Notes: generated by a model from the letters alone, not told the origin. A DNA stretch of 64,000 nt from Eulemur rufifrons (GCF_041146395.1 NC_090989.1:120341501-120405500), one strand, 5' to 3'; shown: positions 11,576 through 23,140, numbered from the stretch's first letter. Translations and numbers: made by a program.

Positions 11576-11711
11576 TTAGGGCTGGGTCATTAAACCACTC
11601 TGAGGTATTTGCCTTTTTAAAAGTTTGTTAACCACAATGTATTTCATATTGGTAGAATTTCAGATAGGAAGGGGAAGCATTCTGGCCAGCTGGCCAGGGT
11701 GACATTTATAG

Positions 11712-11850
11712 CAACGCTTCTCAAACTTTCCTGTGTTAAAATGCAGATTCCTAGTTAGTAGGTCTGTGAAAGGGCCTGAGATTTTGCTTTTCTAACAAAT
11801 TCCTAGGTGATGCCAATGCTACTGATTCATGGACCACACTTTGAATTATA
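11712..11850. mobile_element. MER5A/MER20-like hAT fossil
   Basis: It opens 'ACGCTTCTCAAACTTT', contains 'TCCTAGGTGATGCCAATGC' and closes with a decayed terminal repeat. This is the usual layout of a short hAT MITE. It is heavily eroded. Confidence 0.6.
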
Positions 11851-11930
11851 AGATTTTAGAAGACTCTTTCATGTGTTAAAGAAAGCTCTGAGTACTAAAA
11901 ATAGCTTCTTGGATATTTATTCATTCATTT

Positions 11931-12484
11931 TGAAGGGGATCAGAATGTGTCACCCCAAAATATGCCACTTCAGCGTAAGGATTATTTTGAGCTGAAGAAC
12001 TCTCTGACCTCCCCTTATCTGCTTAAAAGCAGAGCATAAATTTCTCTTTGTGAAGGTGCATAAATTTGTCCCCCTCTCCTCTACTAGCATGAGGAGAGCC
12101 ACCCTTATCATCGGAGACAGAGGACTGGCACCTAGATGAGTTTGCATAAACAAACTTTATTGATAACGCTTATCTACCATTAGTTTCCTCCATATATTTA
12201 CCTTCCCACAATTTACTGCCCTTAGAAGGCCAAGCCACCTTTCCTTTGTCTAGTCGCATCTTCATAATTTTTCACTCTTTGTTAAAATGGAATATAAACC
12301 CCGAAGTCTAACCACTTTTTTGGGTTTTTCACTTCTTTTCTGTGAAGCCCCCACGTACATAAAATATTAACACTCAATAAAATTCGTATGCTTTTCTTCT
12401 GTTCTTCTGTCTTTTATTGGTTTAATTCGCAGGTTCCATTCACAGAACATAAGAGAGTAGAGAAAAAGATTTTCCTTCCCTACA
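11931..12484 (+). mobile_element. Solo LTR, endogenous retrovirus-like
   Basis: It begins TG, passes 'GTGTCACCCCAAAATATGCC', then has a TATA box (TATAAA at 12293-12298) and a polyadenylation signal (AATAAA at 12376-12381) about 80 bp downstream, and ends CTACA. That is the U3-R-U5 logic of an LTR. An 11-bp direct repeat (TTTATTCATTC, 11916-11926 and 12486-12496) lies at or near both edges but is longer than a normal retroviral target duplication. No internal retroviral sequence adjoins it. It is probably ERVL-class; the subfamily is unsure. Confidence 0.75.
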
Positions 12485-12496
12485 GTTTATTCATTC

Positions 12497-13003
12497 CAAT
12501 GTATTTTGGTTAGTAGGGACCATGATATTTGAAGAGATAAAAGAGCTTCCTAAGGACGTTGCCAAAACATGTTTTTATTGAGTCTTTGGAAAGCCGGACA
12601 CATCTGGAATCGGATACTCTGAATCCTCAGCCAGTGGTGTGCTGGTGAATGCTTAAAAACTGTCTCTCTGAGAAAAACAGTCCTGATTTGAGCATTTGTT
12701 GATTTCTGTGACGTAAATCTCTTATCAGGCTGACTTTCAGCTCCCAACATGACATTACTTAATGTAGGTGCAGACAATAAGAGATATAATAGATATCCCC
12801 AAGAACATAGATAATAGTAAAATATAGTCAGATAATTAGGAACTGATGAGTTTTTAGTATTTGTTTCTTTGCCTTTAATATAATTTATTTCATCATAAGT
12901 TTTGTAATTTAAGTTTTAAATAATGACTGTGTTTAACAACTGGCTCACAAAATTCCGGAAAATTAAGCAAAGCTCTTCGTCAGTCCCTTCTTGACTTCAG
13001 GTT
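12497..13003. other. Unassigned stretch
   Basis: No gene or named repeat is seen. A small minus-strand frame at 12550-12777 has no recognisable content. Confidence 0.45.
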
Positions 13004-13090
13004 CCAAATAAAACCCCTGTCCTGTAAACATTGTGTACCTCAGGTAGATGTTTCCAAGGTAAGGAAACAATCTCCATGAACAAATTCTTC
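13004..13090 (+). repeat. Direct-repeat copy 2 (partner at 11490-11575)
   Basis: Same block as 11490-11575, beginning CCAAATAAAACCCCTGT. The two copies lie about 1.5 kb apart in the same orientation. Confidence 0.6.
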
Positions 13091-13309
13091 ACCACTGCCT
13101 CAGGCCCTTCCTATGCTCAGCCCTTTCCCCCCTTTTTTTTTTTTTACTATCAGATAAGTTTCTAATCTCAGAATTCTGATCCTTTTCCAAATTCTTGTAG
13201 GGGATGCTGGTGAGTGATAGCAGAGATGTCAGGGATGATAGAGAAAATAAGGAAGATAACGACAGAGGTAAATGGAGTGGGGAAAAGGGACTACCTGAGA
13301 TGCCCGAGA

Positions 13310-13495
13310 TGCTTAAAGCTTTGTGCCCCTTGCCAGCTTAACTACATTGTTTTGTTAAATCCCCACAGCCCTGTGAAATAGATGAGCAACCTGAGGCCCA
13401 GAGAAGAGATAGAATTTGCCTAAGGTCACACAGCTAAAAAGTTCTAGAACTTAGATACAAATCCAGGTGTCTCTGACACTAGACTAATCCACTTA
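13310..13495 (-). mobile_element. MIR SINE, antisense
   Basis: Antisense MIR core: 'CTGAGGCCCAGAGAAG', 'TTGCCTAAGGTCACACAGCTA', 'CAAATCCAGG'. Confidence 0.85.
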
Positions 13496-13519
13496 ACGAA
13501 AATTTTATAGATGCACAAA

Positions 13520-14705
13520 ATTAATAGTTCAGCTGGGTATAGAATTCCAGGTTGGAAATCATTCCCCTCTGAGGATTCTGAAGACATTGCCCTATTGTAT
13601 TCTAGCTTTGAGAAATTGATTGCCACTTAAATGCCTGACATTTTTTTCCTCTATGGAAGCTATTAGAATCTCCTCTTTTACCTCTATGACTACTTATGTT
13701 TATTTTTTAAATTTTACTTCCTCGGTGATGTCCTTAGCTTATATTCAAAACACTGCTGAAGTTTTCATTTTTGCCATCATATTTATGATTTCCAAAAGCT
13801 AATTTTTTGTTCTGTGGATGTTTTTTATTAGGGCCTTCTTTTCTCATTTCCCAGATGCAGTCTCTTCTCCTTGTTTTGAGAGTCTCAGTTAATTCATTTC
13901 CCTTCTTTCATTCTTTCTGTTTACTTCAGCTTATTTCTTTTGGACAATGTAAGCCTTCTCAAATGTTTGATGATCTTTGGTTGTTGGTTGGTATTTAAGA
14001 ATGGGGCACTGGTCAGAAGCTGTATTTCCTTGGGCTGTATGTGTTGATGGTGAACTTCACTGTAGGGAGAACGGGCTTGGCCCTTCCACTGCAGATTCAT
14101 CTAACAGGATCTGTATGTCTACTGGGCTGGCTATTTTGTCTAGTGAGGAAAATGCAAACCTTTTGCCCAGGAAACATAAGCCAGGTCGCCTCCATTCTAG
14201 GAGCCAAGTATGAGAAAGAAGCTCCTAATTCAGTGTGTCAACTCTCACTTAATTCCCGTTTTCACTGTGGCAGCCCTGTCCTCAAGTCTTCTAGACCTCA
14301 GCAGAGAGTGAACTTCTAGATTTCTGCTACAGTGGAGGTGGGAATGTGGGAGGGTCAAAATGCTTATAAGGGTATTGAGCCTTTCCTACTGTTTTCTATT
14401 CCACCTCCACCTTCAGAAGTAGCTGATGTCTCCAATTCCTGAGCCTATCTGTGATTCTGCAGTCAAATCAGCTGCTCGTCAGCTTTCTTTACCTCTGGCG
14501 TACACTCCAGCCTTCTCAATCACCTCTCTTGTATCTCTTCCCCAGCTCTCCAGCTCTCAGAGACAGAGTAAGTCCTGAAGAAGTGCATCTCCCAGTACCA
14601 GTCTTCCTGAACATCATTCTCATCTCCTTTGGGCTCCTGGAGGCTTGGCCAGTCTGGGAGCTCTCTGGTTATCAATTCTATAATGCACCTTTTTGCTTAA
14701 GTTAG
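13520..14705 (-). mobile_element. Old L1M 3' region, antisense
   Basis: T-rich antisense wording of an old L1: 'CTGGGTATAGAATTCCAGGTTGG', 'TGTATTCTAGCTT', 'AAATGTTTGATGATCTTTGGTTGTTGGTT', 'GCAGATTCATCTAACAGG'. The plus-strand frames inside (13620-14705) are incidental. Confidence 0.65.
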
Positions 14706-15254
14706 TTTAGAGTTGGGCTTCTATCACTTATAACATGAAGAGCACAAACTAATATACAGGGTCAGTGAGGCTGATCACTTGATTAAACAGACAATATAAT
14801 ACCACTTTGATCTTTCCTTATAGAGTAAATATCACAAGACTGCATTAGAGGCTGTCCTCAGAACTGGGCATAAAAGGCTCTGGGTTGACCTCTGGTTGGA
14901 GGCCATCGGCTCGTCCCTGAAAAGTCCAGATTAAATCTCTCTGGGCTCAGTTCACAGCCTGCATCCTTCTTTTTTCCACTTATCTGTCATTTAGCTGATT
15001 CTACCTTACTATCACATTGCCATGTTGTTTGACTCTTAATATGAGAATATCTTACATCCCCAATTAATTCCTCCTTAGAGGTCCAGCACAGGGCTGCAAA
15101 TGTATATAGCCAGTTCAGGATCAAGGAATGAATAAGGTCATTCGTTTTATCTGTGGCTTTCTACCCTGGATATGAATGGGTTATCTTAACTTCTTGCTCT
15201 TAGTAATCCTTCTAGCATCTAAAACACTTTTATAACAAAAAAATAATGACACTA
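14706..15254. other. Unassigned stretch
   Basis: No gene, repeat or RNA signal is recognised. Confidence 0.45.
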
Positions 15255-15440
15255 CTCACTGAGTGTTACTCTATGCCAGATCCTTGACCTTTTACCTAAT
15301 CTTTTCAATAATATTCTGAGGTAGGCAATATTTTTCCCATTTCATAGGTAAGGAAACAGAAGCTCGGAGAGGTTACAACATATTAAGGTTGTACCCTTAT
15401 TGGGTGGAACTTGGGCTGGTCAGATCTCATGTTTTGCAAC
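15255..15440 (-). mobile_element. MIR SINE fragment, antisense
   Basis: 'CTCACTGAGTGTTACTCTATGCCAG', 'TTTTCCCATTTCATAGGTAAGGAAACAGAAGCTCGGAGAGGTTAC' is the antisense MIR core. Confidence 0.75.
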
Positions 15441-17555
15441 TCTGTTCTATATTATCTCTGTGTTTTAATTTACATTCTGCCTGCTGCAGTTTAACCCTTA
15501 GATTTTTGATTGGTTTCATGATAGAGCAAAGCTGTATGGGACTATGTATATTTCAACCAGACAGGCACTTACTAAATTTGAAATCTATCAATTGGCTCTT
15601 CTCCAAAATAAGAAAGAATTACAAACTACATGATGACAAGGCTGCTACAGCCAAGTACCTTGCAGAGAGAACACAGCAAGAGCTATTGGAGTCATTTCAG
15701 ATGGTATAAGGAGCAGCTTATGAAATGGAGAAATTAGGATAGATCTTGGGTATACTTCTGAAGAATGAGATCCATTAGAACGGTCTCTCCTGGGGAGTTC
15801 TGTGATGGAAAGTGCATTGCTGGAGTTATTTAAAAATGAACTATTGAAATTCTTCAGGGACCAATCCTGTGCTGATAGGGGGAGGACAAGATACCTTAAT
15901 AGGTCATTTTAGTCTCTGATTTCTGTAAAGACTATTGTTCTTATGGTACATTGAGATTTTTGATGAATTTCAATTTCTACCTAAGTACCCAAGAAGTTTC
16001 CTAGATTGAGCTGAAAGTGATCGCTGTGTCAGGCTCTGGGATAACTGGGGGAAGCATCCCCTTGTGAATGTGTTCCTCTGTTGGGGTCTGTTGGTCAGCC
16101 TTGAAGAGCCAGAGTCCCAGCCAGAGCACCTTCTGGGTGTGCAGTGCCATGGAAGCAGGTCCCCAGCTGCATTTGAATGCTGTCACTTGAGTACGCAAGG
16201 CTGTAGTCCCCAGCCAAGGCCTCAAGGCAGCTGGGAACAGTGACATATGCTAAATAGTCTGGTTCCCAAAGAGCTGGAGCAGGCCCGCTGAGAGGCCCAT
16301 AAAAATCTCTGCCTGCAATTCCCTGCCGCCATATGCTCCAAGAGGTGTTTGTTCAGAGTTTGTTTGGTTTCAGGCTGGTGAGTACAGAGGGAGCTTGGCT
16401 AATGGCATTGTTTGCTGAGTTAATTGTTCTGTTTGATCCAAGGCTCTTGTAGGATACAGAGGGAAATGAGGTGTTTGGTCAGGGTTTTCCTTGAGTAAAG
16501 TTTACCTCACAACTTGGAAAGGGGGACAAAGGAAAAAAAGAGTTGGAGAAAAGGGAGGAAAGGAAGTCAGTGAAAGCCCTGTGGGCTCTGTACAGGGCTG
16601 AGGTCTCAAATGGTGTGAACAATTAGCCAAGGCGCCGTGGAGGGTCTGGAACCAAGTTAAGACAGAGGTCTTCTCTGGCGAAAAAATGAAAAATAAAGCA
16701 TCACACACCTCTATTTATTGATAATTTTTACATTATTTATTTCCAAGGAAGATTTTTACGGGTTATAACAAAGGGTACTCATGAAATAAGACTATTGCAA
16801 CAAAAGATCAGAGGATGCAGAGGCTGATCATAACCAAACCCTAGTCTAACTTGGCTACAAAAACCAAGTATTAAATTAGCCCTGGATACTTGGAAATTAA
16901 GCTAAGTAGGAAGTGGAAATACCCAGGAGATTTGATTTTCACTGTCTAATGAAGAGATGTGTGCCACATCAGGAGGAGAGAGAGATTATTTCCTGATCCT
17001 AAAGTCTGAGGGGATATAATGAGGGAATAATTTCCCCATCATCTCTTCTCCATGGGGTTGTTATAAAATAAATAATATTATTCTAGAAAAAGTATTTTCT
17101 AAAATGTACACCATAGCTACATGTATGGTGCTCTTGTTCCTGTTGGTAACAATTCCTTCCATAGCAATTTTGTTTCTGGACTGGCCTCCCCAGGTGAATG
17201 GGGCACGGTAGGGCATACCTGGAGCATTTGTACCACCCACAAATCTAGTTTTATTTGTTTTCACACTGGCTGGGGTTGGGGAGCAGCAGATTTTTGTATA
17301 GATGCTAAGGTCAAAGAATATGTTTGTAGAAGAACAACATACAGAGGGAATTCCAAGATGGGAGGAGGAAGAAAACCTGAGATCGGCAGCCCCTAACTCT
17401 GCTTAATAATGACTGCTCTGACCCAGTGCCGTGGCTTCATTGATAACCTATCAAACTCTCATCACTTTTCTTTGCTTCTTGTCCTTTGTCTAGAATAAAT
17501 GGGAGCCAATCAGTCATTTACAGATTTAGCCAATAACACATGTGCCTTGATGCTC
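15441..17555. other. Unassigned, low-repeat stretch
   Basis: About 2.1 kb with no repeat I can name and no convincing exon. Frames of up to 106 codons (15389-15709 and others) show no known domain. A relatively repeat-free run like this is worth a conservation check. Confidence 0.4.
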
Positions 17556-17559
17556 CTGC

Positions 17560-17695
17560 CAGGCTGACCAAACTCCAGACCAGTTCTTGAGATAGATGTA
17601 CTGATTCTGAATCCTCAGAAGATGGGGTCTGGTGTTTGTGTGTTATAAGCCCTACCAGTGACTCTGATGTATGGCCAGGTAGAGGACCACTACCC
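17560..17695 (+). mobile_element. Degenerate MER20-like hAT fossil
   Basis: 'TTCTGAATCCTCAGAAGATGGGG', 'GTGTTATAAGCCCTACCAGTGACTCTGATG' and a closing 'GAGGACCACTA' follow MER20 order, strongly decayed. Confidence 0.55.
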
Positions 17696-17699
17696 CAGG

Positions 17700-18090
17700 C
17701 TGCACTATATGTGGGCAATTTTAGAGTTGATAGACAGAGATGCTGAACAGGAAGTTAAGAGACTGGAATTAAATAGAGATGTATTACAGTCATAGCTCTG
17801 TGTTTCATGTACCTCTGCATCCATATTCTTTCTCAGGACTATCAGAGAACCCAAAGCCAGTGTAACCTGCTATTTTACTACTTAAAACTGTGAGCTTCCA
17901 AACATTTCTGGAGCCACCTGTTTGCATGAATCATATTCACAAAGTATGGTGAAGAAGATACGAGAGGAAGACGTTCTAAACTTGACTGTATGTGCCCTTC
18001 AGTATCCACTCGCCCAACGTCCTTCCGAGGAGCCACTGTCAAGTCTACTCTCTATCCGTATGTAGTTGGAGGAGTTGAGTCAACACTCAG
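17700..18090. other. Unassigned stretch
   Basis: Nothing recognised. Confidence 0.4.
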
Positions 18091-18099
18091 CTCCAGGAG

Positions 18100-18405
18100 T
18101 GAACTTCTGCCTCTTCCTGGACACTCCCTGGGCGCAGCTATTAGTCCAGGGATGAGCACGTGATTCAACCAGAGCCAGTAAGGGGACTGTGGGGCAGAGG
18201 TATGCTTCTTGCTGGCTATTTCTGGCAGAAACGATGAAGTAAGCCTGTAGCTGTAGGGCCATCGCATGAACCCCTGGGATGAAGGTTCTGAAGCCACTAG
18301 GAGAGGCAGAAGTGAGTGATGGAAAGAAACCAGGGCACCACAACATTGTTGGAGTCCCTGAATCAAGCTCCGCTGAAGTTAGACCTTCCCCTGGATCTTC
18401 CATTT
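18100..18405 (+). repeat. Old interspersed repeat, unassigned, copy 1
   Basis: 'CAGGGATGAGCACGTGATTCAACCAG', 'CTGGCTATTTCTGGCAGAAACGATGAAGTAAGCCTGTAGCTG', then 'CTGAATCAAGCTCCGCTGAAGTTAGACC'. This matches a common old mammalian repeat whose name I am not sure of. A second copy lies inverted at 19045-19300. Confidence 0.5.
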
Positions 18406-18417
18406 GGAGAATATGAA

Positions 18418-18555
18418 TGTTCCAGGCCCTAATTTCCTCATGTGTGAAATAGCAATGCTCATAGTTACTTCATTAGCTTACTGTGAGGGTTGAATGAGAA
18501 AATCTAGCACACAGCACATGGTGCAGAGTGGATGTGCAATAAATGGTGGTCTCCT
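18418..18555 (+). mobile_element. MIR SINE 3' part, sense
   Basis: 'TTTCCTCATGTGTGAAATAG', 'TGTGAGGGTTGAATGAGA', then 'GTGCAATAAATGGTGG'. Confidence 0.8.
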
Positions 18556-18789
18556 CTCTCTCACCTCCTACCTTGCCAGCTGATGGGGCTTTTAACACTT
18601 CATAATTTCATGGGTATAGACAGGCTAAGTGCCATTCAATTCCACTTAATTAAGCAGGTGTTCTCTGTGCTCAATGCTCCCTCACCTCCTTCGCCCTCCC
18701 CCGGTACTCGGTTCACATCTCTATTAGTGCTCCCGTCACACAACGCCCATGTTTTCTAGCTAGTTGTCTGTCTCCCTGTGGGACTGTGA

Positions 18790-18900
18790 GTACTGAGAGG
18801 ACAGGGTGGTTGAGCACCTACTGTGTGGCAGAGACTATGGTGAGCATACATACAAGCCAATGCATTTTACTCTCACAATGACTCAGGGATGCTTTGGTTT
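18790..18900 (-). mobile_element. MIR fragment, antisense
   Basis: 'GGTTGAGCACCTACTGTGTGGCAGAGAC' followed by 'TTTTACTCTCACAATGACTC' is the 3' end of a MIR in antisense. Confidence 0.6.
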
Positions 18901-19044
18901 GAGAACTGCTTGAGCTTTCAAGCCTGAGCTGACTCTCTTTCTTGGTGTAAAAGGTCCGATGCTTTTTGCACAAGGGTCAGAAATGCTATTAACCTGCCTT
19001 TGCCAAAGGGAGTTTGCTGGCTCATGTAACTAAAAAGTTTAAGG

Positions 19045-19300
19045 TAGTGTTGGTTTTAAGCCTGGATTGATCCTGGTTCCCCTCCAAATCAGGAATGTGC
19101 ATCTCTGCCCTTTTTCACTCTGCTTTTCCTCTTGGATGGGCTCCTCACATAAGGCGGCACCACCAGCAGCTCTGGGCTCTCTCCCTGCTCCATAATCCCA
19201 GCAGGAAAAGAGCTTTCTCCTAATTCCAGCAAGAGTCTGGGATAGGTCATGTGCCCATCTCTCCACCAGCCACTGTAGCAAGGGCTGTGAAACACTCTGG
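19045..19300 (-). repeat. Old interspersed repeat, unassigned, copy 2 (inverted)
   Basis: On the minus strand this reads 'GATGGGCACATGACCTATCC', 'CTTTTCCTGCTGGGATTATGGAGC', 'CAGAGCTGCTGGTGG', the same layout as 18100-18405. Confidence 0.45.
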
Positions 19301-20540
19301 ACGTTCCTGGGTCGAGTGCCAGCTTCAGACTGAAGGGCAGCATCACCCCAAACCACACGGGTGGAGGTGGGAGAGGGTGCTGTCACCACAGGAAGGGGAA
19401 GGATGCTAGAGATACACAAAGGAGAGATGCTCTCTTCCCTAGGCTGGCCTCCCTCTCCTCTGCCAGCCTGGTGTCTTCCCTTGGTCTCACTGCATCTGGG
19501 TGGGCTGTTTAGATGGGGGCTTACCCTAAGCACCTGGGCCTGTCATTTAGTTCTTCCTGGGGGTGCTGTATCTTCTCAACCTCTCAGGGGCTCTTTGAGG
19601 TGGGGATTTGCATAACAACACCTTGCAGAACACACAAGTGCTGCACAAAATTCCTCAGCCTCTTCTCCTTCCTGGAGCACTTCTCTCATTTGTTCATTAA
19701 GAAGTTAGTGGTGGCAAATGGAGCTCCATGAGCAGGACAAAGCTTCTGATGGGGCAATATAATACCCACTAAGTGGAAGCCGTGGCCTGACCTTATTCAG
19801 AGTAGGCCAAGTCTCCACTTGTGTTTCAGGGTGGAAGGGACAGCACTGTGGCTCTCTCTTGGCTGTCCTTGCAGTTTCAAATACTATTAGTGGCCCATGA
19901 TTGTTCATAAAACCTCTGCTGTTATTTGTATGGTGCTCTGGCCCTCGTCAAAGCCCACTTGCCCTGATGCCCACTGCTTAATGTCCCTCAGCTCCTGCCT
20001 GGGCAGACTCGGGCCTGAGAGAGCTGCAGGTGTCAGCGAGAATGCAGTCCCTCCAGCGCTCTCTTGTGTGTGTCCTCATCTCCAGTCACAGAGCCTCGTG
20101 CGAGACCTGTGATCACAGGCAAGTGTTAAGCCACACACTGTCTGTTTTCGGCTGTTCTCTACCCTACCTGGGCCTTTATGGAAAATGTGCTCCTTAGCGT
20201 GCAGGCGTTTGGTGAGACGAGCAGCTGCCAGCGTTTGAGCTCAGTGATGACAAGAACCATTAATGCCAGGCGCAGGGGCCTTGCTCCCAGCGCACTCCAA
20301 GTCCCTGGCAGGATGGAGGGCAGGCTGCCGGAGAGTGAGGTCAGGGCTTGCACTAGCCACACAGTCGGCTCACGGGACGGCTGGGAAACCAAGGGCCCCA
20401 CGTCACACTCTCAGTGCAGGGTCAAAGCTGCCCCCTCCGTTAGCTCAGGCTAACAGTCGCTGACACTGGCATGACCCTTTCTCCCTGACACTTTACTTTC
20501 ACTACATTGCTTTTTTGTCTTTAAGTTTTTTTCCAGTTTT
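19301..20540. other. Unassigned, GC-richer stretch
   Basis: Overlapping frames occur on both strands (for example 19039-19533 minus, 164 codons, the longest two-strand frame here). They are proline/serine/arginine-rich with no known domain and partly overlap a repeat. I do not call a gene. Confidence 0.4.
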
Positions 20541-20544
20541 TTAC

Positions 20545-21000
20545 CACTGCAATGCCTTGTAGCATTTCACACCACTGACCACCTTGTTCCCCTTAATCTT
20601 CTTTTCCTTTGTTTCTTGGCTTTTATTTTGTTCCTTTTCTCCCCGGTGGCAGGGCTGGAATCTGTCTTTGGACCTAATCTCTTCATCCTCACCACTGCTT
20701 TTAAGATCCCTTGGAGCAGTGTCTTGAATTCCCAGACTAAACTCTTGGTCCCAACAACATGTGGCCCATTTCAAATGCAGATGTCGAAAACCAGACCGTG
20801 ACCTCTAACCCTGGACCTGCCCCTGAGCCCAGTGCTCGCTTCCCAGACTCGAGAGCTGGGCATCACGGCAGCCCTTCTCGCTCCTCTTCCTTGCCGGCTC
20901 ACTGCCACACTGTGTCCTGGATCTGACCTGGGTGGTTCTGCTGGCAGTCACTCCTCTTCCTCACTCTCAGTACGGCTGCCCTGCTTCAGGCTGCACTTTT
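20545..21000 (+). mobile_element. L2 LINE fragment, sense, coding region
   Basis: 'CACACCACTGACCACCTTGTTCCCC' and 'GGCAGGGCTGGAATCTGTCTTTGGACC' parallel the L2 reverse-transcriptase region. Strong decay leaves no useful frame. Confidence 0.5.
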
Positions 21001-21234
21001 CCAGGTCTAGGCTGCTGGCTGTTACGAGCCTTCTACCTGGATGCTGGGTCTTCATTCTCCTCCCTCACAGCCCCTCCAGGTCCAATACGCAGCTATGAGC
21101 ATGTCTCACCTCAACATCATGGTGCGGCAGAATAAAGTCTGAGGTTCCCTAGGCGAGCGTGGCAGATGCCGACGAGCCAACGGAACGAGCTTCGTCTCAA
21201 TCTGTTCTTTATGCCCCCTATGCCCTAGCTCAGG

Positions 21235-21422
21235 GGTCCTCAGAGTGTAGTCCCCAACCAGCAGCATCAGCATCACCTGGGAACTTGGTTGGTAGGTAAA
21301 TTCTTGGGCCCCACCCGAGACCTACTGAGTCAGAAGCTTTGGGGGTGAGTCCCAGGGATCTGTGTCTTAACAAGCCCTCCAGATGATTCTGATGCAGCGA
21401 AAATTTGAGACCTGCTGCTCTA
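21235..21422 (+). mobile_element. MER20 hAT MITE
   Basis: Nearly complete: 'GGGGTCCTCAGAGTGTAGTCC', 'CAGCATCACCTGGGAACTTG', 'GGGCCCCACCCGAGACCTACTGAGTCAGAAG', 'AACAAGCCCTCCAGATGATTCTGATGC'. Confidence 0.9.
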
Positions 21423-21427
21423 GGCTG

Positions 21428-21595
21428 GACGGCTTCAAATCTGGCCACACATTAGCATCACCTGTTAAAACTCACTAGCGCCCAGGTTCCAGCCAAGACC
21501 AATTGATTTAAAATCTCTCAGGATGGTGCGTGGGTACCAGGATGTTTAAAAGCTCCCAGGTGATTCTGTTCTACTGTAAAGATTTAGAAGCTCTA
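21428..21595. mobile_element. MER5A hAT MITE
   Basis: 'CACATTAGCATCACCTG', 'CCAGGTTCCAGCCAAGACCAATTGATTTAAAATCTCTCAGGATG', 'TTAAAAGCTCCCAGGTGATTCT'. It abuts the MER20 within a few bases. Confidence 0.85.
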
Positions 21596-21639
21596 CTGAG
21601 ACCCAACCCACAAGCTGGACATTACCTGACACATCCTGT

Positions 21640-21870
21640 GGGCAGGAACTCTCCTGGCCTTCACTCCTCACCCGCCCTTCGCTCTGCCTTCCATCCCGCA
21701 GTCCAAATCTTACTCCTCTTTCAAGGCTCAGTCTAAGCATCACCTCCTCCATTAATTTCCCTGGCTGGAAAGTGCCTGCCTGCTTTGTGCTTTCAGAAAA
21801 CAAATGTGTAAATGCTCCGTAAACTCTGAAATATTAATTACTGTGATCAAATTATACTAATCTTTGGAAT
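21640..21870 (+). mobile_element. L2 LINE 3' region, sense
   Basis: 'TCTTACTCCTCTTTCAAGGCTCAGTCTAAGCATCACCTCCTCCATTAATTTCCCTGG' is L2-like. The tail at 21800-21870 (GTGTAAATGCTCCGTAAACTC) reappears at 23267-23330. Confidence 0.65.
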
Positions 21871-21884
21871 CCTACACTAGTCAT

Positions 21885-22090
21885 AGCTGGAATGCTGAGT
21901 ATGTGCTTGGCACTGTATTTAACTGCTTTAAATGGATAAACCTACTTAATCTTCTTGAAACACTACAGAAGAGGAAACTAAACTGAGGCACAGAAAGGTT
22001 AATTAACTTGCCCTAGGTCACACAGCTAGTAAGTGGCAAAGCTAGGATTTGAACCCTGGTTATCTTGGCCCTAGAATTTATGTCTTAACC
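21885..22090 (-). mobile_element. MIR SINE, antisense
   Basis: Near-complete core: 'GGAAACTAAACTGAGGCACAGAAAGG', 'CCTAGGTCACACAGCTAGTAAGTGGCAAAGC'. Confidence 0.92.
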
Positions 22091-22184
22091 TTTAAGCTCT
22101 AACATGTCAATATATACTATTACATGTAGTAATATTAATAATGGCTATGTGAGTATCTCAAATATGTATACAATGGCACTTCCT

Positions 22185-22390
22185 GGTTTATACAGCTCTT
22201 TTTCTTTGAGGACAGAATCTCATTATTCCACGACAGCCTGTGTGGTAGGAATTATTACTGCCAATTCATGTTCTGGAGAGGAGGACAAGGCTTAGAGAGT
22301 TCTGTCACTTGCCCAAGGCACACAACAGTAGAGGTTGGGACTCGGGTTTGAGCCCAGGTGGTTGGTTCCAAATCCAGCTATGTTTGGCCT
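22185..22390 (-). mobile_element. MIR SINE, antisense
   Basis: 'GAGGACAAGGCTTAGAGAG', 'CACTTGCCCAAGGCACACAACAG', 'GACTCGGGTTTGAGCCCAGG'. Confidence 0.8.
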
Positions 22391-23060
22391 GACAGCCTCT
22401 CCTAAGTCTCTGTGTGCCCTCACCCTGGGCCTTTCCTACCTGGGCTTGTGCCTCTCCTATTTGCAGCGGTGCTAAGCCCAGCTGTGCTGAGCAGTGAAGG
22501 AGGGTCATGTGGAGAGCAGGGCCTCAGTTGATGGTTGAATAAGGCTGCAGCCGGCGTGGACCCATACAGCAGATGGCAGAGGGTGGGTCTCCATTCAGAG
22601 CCAGTTCTAGCTGGGTCATATGCAGGGTCAGGGAGGTGCCAAAAGAGGACTGCCAAGAAGTTCAGGTGGCAGAGGGATCCCTGAGAGTGGGCAGGGATGC
22701 TGATGGGGAGAAGTGGAGAGCCCAGGCAAGGGCCACCACCTGCCATGGGGTTTAGGGCCCATAGCAGGGTGAATCAGGCCAGGTATGACTGTGAGGGCCC
22801 TCTCATTCCTGCGAGGGCACATTGTGTCCAGCAGACGGCTCCCACCTTCACATGCAGACTTTGGTGACAGCACTACCTAGTTGGAAAATATTGTGTACAG
22901 TCCAATTTCTTGGACACATGTATCACAATATGGTGGTGTGTCCCTGTACTTCCCTCCTGGGGCTGTGGTGAGGATTAAATATTAATAAATTAGCATCCCT
23001 AAAATGTTAACACTAATGCCTACCTCATAAGAACTCAGAAATATTCACTGTTGTTAGAAA
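22391..23060. other. Unassigned, GC-richer stretch
   Basis: No domain is recognised in the short frames. A small MIR-like piece may sit at 22940-23010 ('GTGGTGAGGATTAAAT'). Confidence 0.4.
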
Positions 23061-23064
23061 CATG

Positions 23065-23140
23065 GCGGAGGAAAGAAGAATAGAGGGAAGGAGGAAGGGA
23101 GCAAAGAAAGGAGGAAGGAAGGAAAAAAGGAGTCTTCTGG
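23065..23140. repeat. Purine-rich low-complexity tract
   Basis: (GGAAGGA)-like and GAAA-rich tract. Confidence 0.8.

Noticed and set aside
12290..12385. TATA box followed by AATAAA, looking like a tiny gene
   Set aside because: The spacing and surroundings are those of an LTR (promoter and polyadenylation signal in U3-R), not a host gene.
19039..19533. 164-codon minus-strand open frame
   Set aside because: It has no recognisable domain and a GC-rich low-complexity composition. It competes with other frames on both strands and overlaps a probable old repeat.
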